Source: Flavobacteriaceae bacterium NBU2973 (GTDB taxonomy: Bacteria; Bacteroidota; Bacteroidia; Flavobacteriales; Flavobacteriaceae). From it: DNA of 64,000 nucleotides. The notes beneath the pieces are model-generated. The model ran no database searches, was not told the DNA's origin, and was given only the letters and a program-made list of their open reading frames with translations. Positions 55,495 to 61,958 of the stretch are shown one piece after another; the first letter of the stretch is position 1, and the number at the start of each line of letters is the position of its first letter. The DNA lies in the NCBI GenBank assembly GCA_026162565.1, contig JAOEIQ010000007.1:1-64000 (forward strand), read 5' to 3'. Made by a program: the position numbers and the translations under genes.

Positions 55495-56051
55495 TAAAAT
55501 CGATATCCCAGCCTTAGGTGTAAATTGATTGTTAATTGACTATCTCCTGATATAGTTTGATTAGAAAAAAAATGTTGATACCCAATACCTAAACCAGTTT
55601 CGTACGTAAAATGATTACCAATATGTCGTCGTATTCCCCAAGTAGGAATTATTGAAATATCGCTCCTTACACTAACATTGTCTATATTAGAAATGACAAA
55701 CCAATCAGGATGATAGCTCGTTTTCAAAGACAGAAAATTACCACTGTTTCCATCTATTCTTCTCGATTTGTTTTTTCGTTTATTCAAGTTATAATACCAA
55801 CGCGGTTCAGCAGTAATTACTGGTGCCATTATAAATCCGTTTACATCGTACAAGTCGTTGAGCCAAAAACCTGCGTCGAATCCAAGTTCTGTTCGTAAGG
55901 CTATTGAATTAGACAGTTTAGATTCATTATGCCCCCAAATACCTAGTAGTCCTGTTTGTATACCAAAGGTTGATTTTTCTACACTCGCATATTGAGCATT
56001 TGCTGTTGATATCACTAAAAAAAGTGAAAATACTACTGTTATTTTTTGCAC
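55494..56051 (-). CDS. Small outer-membrane protein
   Basis: 185 residues with signal peptide MQKITVVFSLFLVISTANA. The mature protein is beta-barrel-like, with alternating aromatic residues (TELGFDAGFWLNDLYDVNG, TYETGLGIGYQHFF) and a terminal Phe after LRLGYRF, the insertion signal of outer-membrane proteins. The overlapping stop and start with the propeller lipoprotein suggest the two work together at the cell surface; the role is unknown. Confidence 0.78.
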   Translation of the reverse strand: MQKITVVFSLFLVISTANAQYASVEKSTFGIQTGLLGIWGHNESKLSNSIALRTELGFDAGFWLNDLYDVNGFIMAPVITAEPRWYYNLNKRKNKSRRIDGNSGNFLSLKTSYHPDWFVISNIDNVSVRSDISIIPTWGIRRHIGNHFTYETGLGIGYQHFFSNQTISGDSQLTINLHLRLGYRF

Positions 56052-56059
56052 AATTTAAA

Positions 56060-56509
56060 TTAACTTAAGTTCCATATTAGTTCAGTTAATCTTTCTAAAG
56101 CAGATTCCCATCCATTGGCAACACCCATTTTCTCTTGTTGGATTTTATAGGCCTCATTAGGATGAATCACGTTAAGTGTAAATTGAGTTGTATCACCTTC
56201 AGTTTCAAATAAAATTTCTAATTCAATACCTTCTGTTTTTGGTTTAAAATTTGCTTCGGTGTGTATTTTATTTTTTTCTATAATTTCTTTGAATTTTCCT
56301 TCTGCTATAAATTCCATCCCGTTTGGCATTTTCATATTATAATGCCAAGCTCCACCAACTTTAAAGTTGTAATGAACAATTGTGGTTTCCATGCCTTGAG
56401 GACTCCACCATTTCATAACATATTCTGGCTCTGTATAGGCTTTCCAAACCAATTCAATTGGTGCTTTGAATATTCTTTTAAATGTTAAGGTTTTCTTTGA
56501 TTTATTCAT
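56060..56509 (-). CDS. SRPBCC/AHSA1-like protein
   Basis: 149 residues. The Bet v1-like fold is plain: LTFKRIFKAPIELVWKAYTEPEY at the start, MKWWSPQGME, the strand FKVGGAWHYNMKMPNG and the closing helix GWESALERLTELI. These proteins bind hydrophobic ligands or act as Hsp90 co-chaperones (AHSA1); no specific role is indicated. It is 8 bp upstream of the outer-membrane gene on the same strand. Confidence 0.88.
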   Translation of the reverse strand: MNKSKKTLTFKRIFKAPIELVWKAYTEPEYVMKWWSPQGMETTIVHYNFKVGGAWHYNMKMPNGMEFIAEGKFKEIIEKNKIHTEANFKPKTEGIELEILFETEGDTTQFTLNVIHPNEAYKIQQEKMGVANGWESALERLTELIWNLS

Positions 56510-56533
56510 ATTTGTTTAAAGTATTTATGCTAG

Positions 56534-57277
56534 TTAATCCAAGCTTTCACGTTCCATAACCAGTTGCCCCTTATCATTTTCAGTAATTTGTTTAAGGGTT
56601 TTATTGGTTAGTTTATCTATATAAAAGGTCGTTATAAACTTGTTATCGGAAATATCACTAGTAGTTTTAACTTCCCAAACCTTTCTTTGCTCATCATTAA
56701 ACTCCATTTCAATTGACTTAGTATCTAAAATGGTTGCAGTCATAATTCCAACTTTTGATTTTGGATTAAAATCAAATATGGATATCTCTACAGCATAGTC
56801 ATCTTTAAGCGGTAGTAATCGTATAATATAAGGATAAGAATTGCTGTCAAAAAAAGGTTCAATAGTCGTTTCTAAAATTTCTGTTATTGAGTCAGTCTCT
56901 AAATCTTTATAATAACCAGTGATTTTTTCTCCAAACTTAAAAACCATTTCGCGCATAGGGTTTTTAGACGAATGATAAACGGGTTTAAAATTTCTAGAAC
57001 CAACAACAGTACTATCTATATATTCACTACTTGGTAGATTTGCTAATCGTAATATTGTTGTGATAGAAATAGTTTCGGTAGTTTTATCTAAAGAGGTATG
57101 AATTTTCCCAATTGGTATTTTTTGTGAGCCCATTACAAAAAACGTATTCATGGTATACTTTTCTGGAAATACGAAGGCTTTATCAATTTTTAGATTTGAT
57201 GGACTTATTGCTGTTTGACAGTGTAAGGAAGCTATGGATAGAAAACAGATGCTTATAAGCCCAGTGATGTACTTCAT
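56534..57277 (-). CDS. Secreted protein of unknown function (DUF3108-like)
   Basis: 247 residues with a signal peptide (MKYITGLISICFLSIASLHC). Beta-strand-rich throughout: GKIHTSLDKTTETISITTI, KFGEKITGYYKDLETDS and KVWEVKTTSD, ending in TFYIDKLTNKTLKQI. This lipocalin-like pattern resembles DUF3108 proteins. First gene of the long minus-strand series; an FNR-like box lies 55 bp upstream, between it and a divergent Crp/Fnr gene. Confidence 0.7.
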   Translation of the reverse strand: MKYITGLISICFLSIASLHCQTAISPSNLKIDKAFVFPEKYTMNTFFVMGSQKIPIGKIHTSLDKTTETISITTILRLANLPSSEYIDSTVVGSRNFKPVYHSSKNPMREMVFKFGEKITGYYKDLETDSITEILETTIEPFFDSNSYPYIIRLLPLKDDYAVEISIFDFNPKSKVGIMTATILDTKSIEMEFNDEQRKVWEVKTTSDISDNKFITTFYIDKLTNKTLKQITENDKGQLVMERESLD

Positions 57278-57331
57278 GTTCAGATTATTGATTGATGAAT
57301 GGCAAATATGAAAATTTACCTAGAGAATATA

Positions 57332-57347
57332 TTTGACATTTATCAAA
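57332..57347. promoter_or_regulatory. FNR-like palindrome in the divergent promoter of Crp/Fnr (2)
   Basis: TTTGACATTTATCAAA. It is the exact reverse complement of the box at 58025-58040. It lies 55 bp upstream of the DUF3108-like gene and 112 bp upstream of the regulator gene. Confidence 0.65.
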
Positions 57348-57458
57348 TAATATCATACCAATTTACAGATGACTTTTAAATAAGTATTGAAGTAACAAAA
57401 TGCCTATTGCAACGTCTCATTTATGAAACCTTAAATAATAATACAGATAAAACGCTAA

Positions 57459-58022
57459 ATGGAAAACTTATTAAAAACTTTCCGAGATATTGGAGGTTTA
57501 TCCCCTGAAAATGAAAAGCTTCTACTTGATACTATTGAACGAGTGGAGTACCCATCAAAAACTATACTTCTTGAAGAGGGTAAAGTATGTAACAGCCTTT
57601 ATTTTGTTGAGAAAGGTCTTACTAGAATCTATCTTTATAAAGATGGCAAAGATGTGACTTGTTGGATAGGACCAGAAAATGAGTTTATTGGTGCTATAGG
57701 TAGTTTTTTCACAAGAGAGCCAAGCAATAAATGGATAGAAACTTTAGAGCCATGTGTTTTGTGGAAATTTGACTATGTACAATTAGAAAAACTATTTTCT
57801 ACTAGTCGAGAACTTGAAAAAATAGGTCGACTATTTAGCAATCAAGGAATTTTACTCCTCGACAAAAGGCTTGACAATATTCATTTTAATACTGCAGCAG
57901 AGCGTTACGAGATGTTCATTAAAAATCACCCAGATATCTTACAAAGAGTTCCATTAAGTATGGTAGCGTCTTACCTTGGCATGACCCAAGAAACACTGAG
58001 CAGAATAAGAGCACAGAAGTGA
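57459..58022 (+). CDS. Crp/Fnr-family transcription regulator (2)
   Basis: 187 residues. The cNMP-binding fold has KTILLEEGKVCNSLYFVEKG, and the HTH carries LSMVASYLGMTQETLSRIR at the very end. No Fe-S Cys cluster is seen. It is a paralogue of the regulator at 47612. It is divergent from the fourteen-gene minus-strand series and is flanked on both sides by the same 16-bp palindrome, so it probably regulates itself and the gene starting at 57277. Confidence 0.87.
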   Translation: MENLLKTFRDIGGLSPENEKLLLDTIERVEYPSKTILLEEGKVCNSLYFVEKGLTRIYLYKDGKDVTCWIGPENEFIGAIGSFFTREPSNKWIETLEPCVLWKFDYVQLEKLFSTSRELEKIGRLFSNQGILLLDKRLDNIHFNTAAERYEMFIKNHPDILQRVPLSMVASYLGMTQETLSRIRAQK

Positions 58023-58024
58023 TT

Positions 58025-58040
58025 TTTGATAAATGTCAAA
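58025..58040. promoter_or_regulatory. FNR-like palindrome after Crp/Fnr gene (2)
   Basis: TTTGATAAATGTCAAA, 2 bp past the regulator stop codon, in inverted orientation to the upstream box. No gene follows within its reach except the ssb relic. Confidence 0.6.
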
Positions 58041-58175
58041 TTATAAATTCTGACTAATATTTATTTTTAGGAGTAAATGTATTTAGTCTACAATTTATAT
58101 CTAGATTTTGGTGTAGTGGGTTCGATTAGCATAGTATTTGTTCAATATTTTTAAGTTTTAGAGAGCGTATGACTT

Positions 58176-58283
58176 TATAAAACGTTACACAACTGAAATT
58201 GTGTGTAATGAGTTATTAATGCTCGGTAAATAACAACAACTTTAGTGATTTTTTAGAAAAGGCATCAATTATTGATGCCTTTT
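58176..58283 (+). repeat. 108-bp direct repeat, right copy
   Basis: Ungapped match to 39346-39453 (96 of 108). It includes the ssb relic and a terminator hairpin. The remaining parts of the 369-bp gap (58041-58175 and 58285-58391) show nothing recognisable. Confidence 0.85.
58177..58233 (+). pseudogene. Relic of an ssb 3' end (copy 3)
   Basis: 57 bp encoding IKRYTTEIVCNELLMLGK and a stop, the same protein end as the intact ssb. Six bases differ from it, all synonymous. No ssb body precedes it. Confidence 0.85.
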
Positions 58284-58284
58284 T
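58257..58284 (+). terminator. Terminator downstream of ssb relic copy 3
   Basis: Perfect stem AAAAGGCATCAA / TTGATGCCTTTT with a T run. The related hairpin after copy 2 (39425-39453) carries a mismatch, as expected of an older relic. Confidence 0.75.
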
Positions 58285-58391
58285 ACTTTAAAAACAATCT
58301 ATGTTAGTTTATTATAAGAAATTCATAAAAATTAAATTCTGATAATTTATTGCTTCTTCCTTTTGTATTTTTATGTAGTAATTTATTTAAA

Positions 58392-60974
58392 ATGTCTATA
58401 CAACCTAAACTCACTCGTTTTAATCAAAACGTTCTCTCTAAATATCAGATATACAACAGTATATTTATGACCTTGCCTTTTGATACTATTACCAAAACAG
58501 GTGTTCTATTACCATTATTTCATGAAACTTGTAAAAAAGGATATGCCAATGGTGATGATCCAACAACTATTGTAAAAACATTTTTTGAAAAATACCAAGC
58601 AAGACGATCTAAAGACAGTCAAATCAAATTATTATTTCGCTTTATTCAATATATAGAACGTCAGGTTGTTTTATTTGATGCTATTGAAGATGCTGCATTT
58701 CCAATAGTAAATAATATGGATGGAATTGGAACACTTCGACATTTAAAAGAAAATGCTGTTGCAGAGAATAAACTAGGCGATTTAAAAAAATACCTCAACG
58801 AGTTTAAAGTTAGAATTGTTTTAACTGCGCATCCAACACAATTTTATCCAGGTTCAGTTTTAGGCATTATAACCGATTTGGCTAAATCTATTGAAAAAGA
58901 TGATCTACTAACCATAAATAATTTGTTAGCTCAATTAGGTAAAACGCCTTTCTTTAAAAAGAAAAAACCTACACCTTACGACGAAGCTATCAGTTTGATT
59001 TGGTATCTAGAACACGTGTTCTATGATTCTTTTGGAAAAGCATTTAACTACATTAAACAAAACATCTATGATGATAATGAAATGCCGAATGAGATAATAA
59101 ATATTGGATTTTGGCCTGGTGGAGACAGAGATGGAAATCCCTATGTCACGCCTGATACGACTCTAAAAGTGGCTATGAAATTAAAGCAAGCTATCCTACG
59201 AAATTATTATAAAAGCATCAGAAGTTTAAAGCGTAAGCTTACTTTTAAAGGAGTAGAAGAGTTAATAACAAGTCTAGAAAGAAAACTATATGATGCAAGT
59301 ATTAGCCCAAATGCTAAAACGGCAATTTCATTAGATGAATTCACTAATACTTTAAAGGATATTAAAAATTTAGTTGTTCGAGATCATCAATCTCTGTATC
59401 TAGATGAAATTGATAGTATTATTAATAAAACCCAACTTTTTGGTTTTAGATTTGCTACGTTAGATATCAGGCAAGATAGCCGTAAGCACAATGAGGTATT
59501 TAATGATGTTACTAAAATGCTATTAAAAAAAACAGATTTGTTGCCTGAAAATTTTAATTCACAAACTGCAAAACAACAAGTTAGAACTCTATCTAAAATA
59601 GAAGGCTCATTAGATATTAAATGGTTTAAAGATGAATTTACCATCAAGACACTCAAAACAATTAGAGTGATAAAAGAAATTCAAGAAACAAATGGTGAAT
59701 TAGCCGCTAATCGTTACATAATTAGTAACAATCAAACAGCTTTAAATGTTATGCAGTTATTCGCTATGCTAAAACTTACTGCATTTCATGATGAGTTAAC
59801 TGTTGATATCGCTCCTTTATTTGAAACAATTCCTGATTTAGAAAATGCTTCAGATGTAATGGAAGAACTCTACTCTAATAAAGCATACAGAGAACATCTT
59901 AAAAAACGTGGCAACAAACAAACTATTATGTTGGGATTTAGCGACGGAACCAAAGATGGTGGTTATTTAATGGCTAATTGGGCTATATATAAAACCAAAG
60001 AAGCTTTAACTAAAATTTCTAGAAAGCATAAAATTTCAGTCATATTCTTTGATGGTCGTGGAGGTCCTCCTGCAAGAGGCGGCGGAAAAACACATAATTT
60101 CTATGCCTCTTTAGGCCCAACTATTGAAGACAAAGAAGTGCAATTAACTATACAAGGACAAACAATAAGCTCAAATTTTGGCACTAAAAACTCTTCCCAA
60201 TATAATATGGAACAGCTTATAAGTTCTGGAATTCTAAATCGTTTAAGTGATAACAACCCTAAACTTTCTCGAACTGACAAAAGCACTATTAATAATCTAG
60301 CAAAGATTAGTTACGAGAATTATAAAAAGTTTAAGCAACATCCAAAATTTCTATCTTATTTAGAACGTATGAGTACCTTAAAATACTATGCTAAAACAAA
60401 TATAGGTAGCCGACCTTCTAAAAGAGGTAACTCAAACGAGTTAGTTTTTTCAGACTTGAGAGCTATCCCTTTCGTGGGCAGTTGGAGTCAATTAAAACAA
60501 AATGTTCCTGGTTTTTTTGGTGTTGGTACAGCACTTAAATATTATGAAGATAAAGGTGAATTTAACAAAGTAAAACAACTTTATAAAAATTCTAATTTTT
60601 TTAAAACTTTAATTGAAAACAGTATGATGTCTATGGCTAAATCATTTTTTGATTTAACTAAATACATGGCTGATGATGAAGAGTTTGGCGAATTTTGGTT
60701 ATTGATACATGAAGAATACTTATTGAGTAAAAGACTGATTTTAAAATTAACTGGCTATAAAGAATTAATGGAAGAAGAGCCTGTTGGTAAGGCTTCTATT
60801 GAAGTAAGAGAATCGATCGTATTACCGCTTCTAACTATCCAACAGTTTGCTCTGAAAAAAATTCAAGAATTACAGAAGTCAGAACATCCTAATCTAGAGG
60901 ATATGGATATTTATGAGAAAATTGTTACACGATCACTTTTTGGTAATATTAATGCCAGTAGAAATTCTGCTTAA
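58392..60974 (+). CDS. ppc: Phosphoenolpyruvate carboxylase
   Basis: 860 residues from the ATG at 58392; the reading from a TTG at 58350 is rejected. Catalytic motifs are present: His in LTAHPTQ (canonical TAHPT), the loop GGDRDGNPYVTP, and LGFSDGTKDGG. The glycine-rich loop reads FFDGRGGPPARGG, with Asp where enterobacterial and plant enzymes have His. The end is ASRNSA rather than the usual NTG. These features appear typical of a Bacteroidota subtype. The enzyme carboxylates PEP to oxaloacetate to refill the TCA cycle. It overlaps the convergent deacetylase gene by 4 bp. Confidence 0.92.
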   Translation: MSIQPKLTRFNQNVLSKYQIYNSIFMTLPFDTITKTGVLLPLFHETCKKGYANGDDPTTIVKTFFEKYQARRSKDSQIKLLFRFIQYIERQVVLFDAIEDAAFPIVNNMDGIGTLRHLKENAVAENKLGDLKKYLNEFKVRIVLTAHPTQFYPGSVLGIITDLAKSIEKDDLLTINNLLAQLGKTPFFKKKKPTPYDEAISLIWYLEHVFYDSFGKAFNYIKQNIYDDNEMPNEIINIGFWPGGDRDGNPYVTPDTTLKVAMKLKQAILRNYYKSIRSLKRKLTFKGVEELITSLERKLYDASISPNAKTAISLDEFTNTLKDIKNLVVRDHQSLYLDEIDSIINKTQLFGFRFATLDIRQDSRKHNEVFNDVTKMLLKKTDLLPENFNSQTAKQQVRTLSKIEGSLDIKWFKDEFTIKTLKTIRVIKEIQETNGELAANRYIISNNQTALNVMQLFAMLKLTAFHDELTVDIAPLFETIPDLENASDVMEELYSNKAYREHLKKRGNKQTIMLGFSDGTKDGGYLMANWAIYKTKEALTKISRKHKISVIFFDGRGGPPARGGGKTHNFYASLGPTIEDKEVQLTIQGQTISSNFGTKNSSQYNMEQLISSGILNRLSDNNPKLSRTDKSTINNLAKISYENYKKFKQHPKFLSYLERMSTLKYYAKTNIGSRPSKRGNSNELVFSDLRAIPFVGSWSQLKQNVPGFFGVGTALKYYEDKGEFNKVKQLYKNSNFFKTLIENSMMSMAKSFFDLTKYMADDEEFGEFWLLIHEEYLLSKRLILKLTGYKELMEEEPVGKASIEVRESIVLPLLTIQQFALKKIQELQKSEHPNLEDMDIYEKIVTRSLFGNINASRNSA

Positions 60975-61873
60975 AAGAAAATCTCTTGAGCTAATCTATA
61001 AGTATTAGCGTGAGCTTCAACAATAATTTTAATATCAGGAGAATAGCCTCCTCCCATCGAACACATAACAGGAATTTGATAATCTTTACACGATTGTAAC
61101 ACAAATCTATCGCGTTCTTTACAACCTTCTATAGTTAAGCCTAGTTTTCCAAGTTTATCTGATGCTATGACATCTACTCCAGATAAGTAATAGATAAAAT
61201 CGGGTTGTTCTTGCTCAATAAGTTTTGGTAACGTTTTATAGAGTAACTCAAGATACGTTTTATCATCGCAATTAGTTTCTAAAGCTATATCCAAATCGCT
61301 TACTTCTTTTTTAAAAGGGTAGTTACCTTTACCATGCATAGAAAATGTAAATACTGACCTATCATTAGCAAATATCTCTGCTGTACCATTTCCTTGATGC
61401 ACATCTAAATCAACTATTAATATCTTTTTAGCTAGTCCTTTATTTTGAATATATCTAGCTCCAATTGCTTGATCATTTAATAAGCAAAAGGCCTCTCCTC
61501 TATTTGTATAAGCATGATGAGTGCCTCCAGCAATGTTCATGGCAATTCCATTTTTTAATGCATGCTCACTAGCTTTTATAGTACCATCTGCAATAATAAC
61601 TTCACGCTCTACTAGAACATCGCTTAAAGGGAAACCAATTTTTCTAGCTGCACGTTTATCTAAAGTGAGGTTACACAAATCTTCAAAGTAATCTTGCGTA
61701 TGTACTTGTAGAATATAATTTGAATCTGGTTTTTCTGGCTCAAAAAAATTAGACTCTATACAAGTACCTTCATGTAATAATTGCCAATGAAGCATTGGAT
61801 ATTTGCCCATTGGAAAACGATGCCCAAGAGGCAACGAATATTTATAAATAGGATGATATGCTATTTTGAGCAT
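60971..61873 (-). CDS. Histone deacetylase-family (acetoin utilisation-like) hydrolase
   Basis: 300 residues, class I/IV-like. Motifs include GGTHHAY (the tandem His), DLDVHQGNGTA (zinc-binding Asp and His), FTFSMHG, YYLSGVDV (second Asp) and MGGGYSP. Bacterial members deacetylate acetylated lysines, polyamines or small amines; no neighbour narrows this. Its stop overlaps that of PEP carboxylase on the opposite strand. Confidence 0.9.
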   Translation of the reverse strand: MLKIAYHPIYKYSLPLGHRFPMGKYPMLHWQLLHEGTCIESNFFEPEKPDSNYILQVHTQDYFEDLCNLTLDKRAARKIGFPLSDVLVEREVIIADGTIKASEHALKNGIAMNIAGGTHHAYTNRGEAFCLLNDQAIGARYIQNKGLAKKILIVDLDVHQGNGTAEIFANDRSVFTFSMHGKGNYPFKKEVSDLDIALETNCDDKTYLELLYKTLPKLIEQEQPDFIYYLSGVDVIASDKLGKLGLTIEGCKERDRFVLQSCKDYQIPVMCSMGGGYSPDIKIIVEAHANTYRLAQEIFF

Positions 61874-61958
61874 TGAGTAAAAATTAAATATACGTAATTC
61901 TTCGTATGTTTTTTAAAGTTTATTGGTTCTACTTTTACTAGATAAAACTTGTAGACCT

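Noticed and set aside
33092-58175. Possible prophage or conjugative element
   Set aside because: No structural, replication, transfer or integrase genes are present; only the ssb-end repeats point to past integration.
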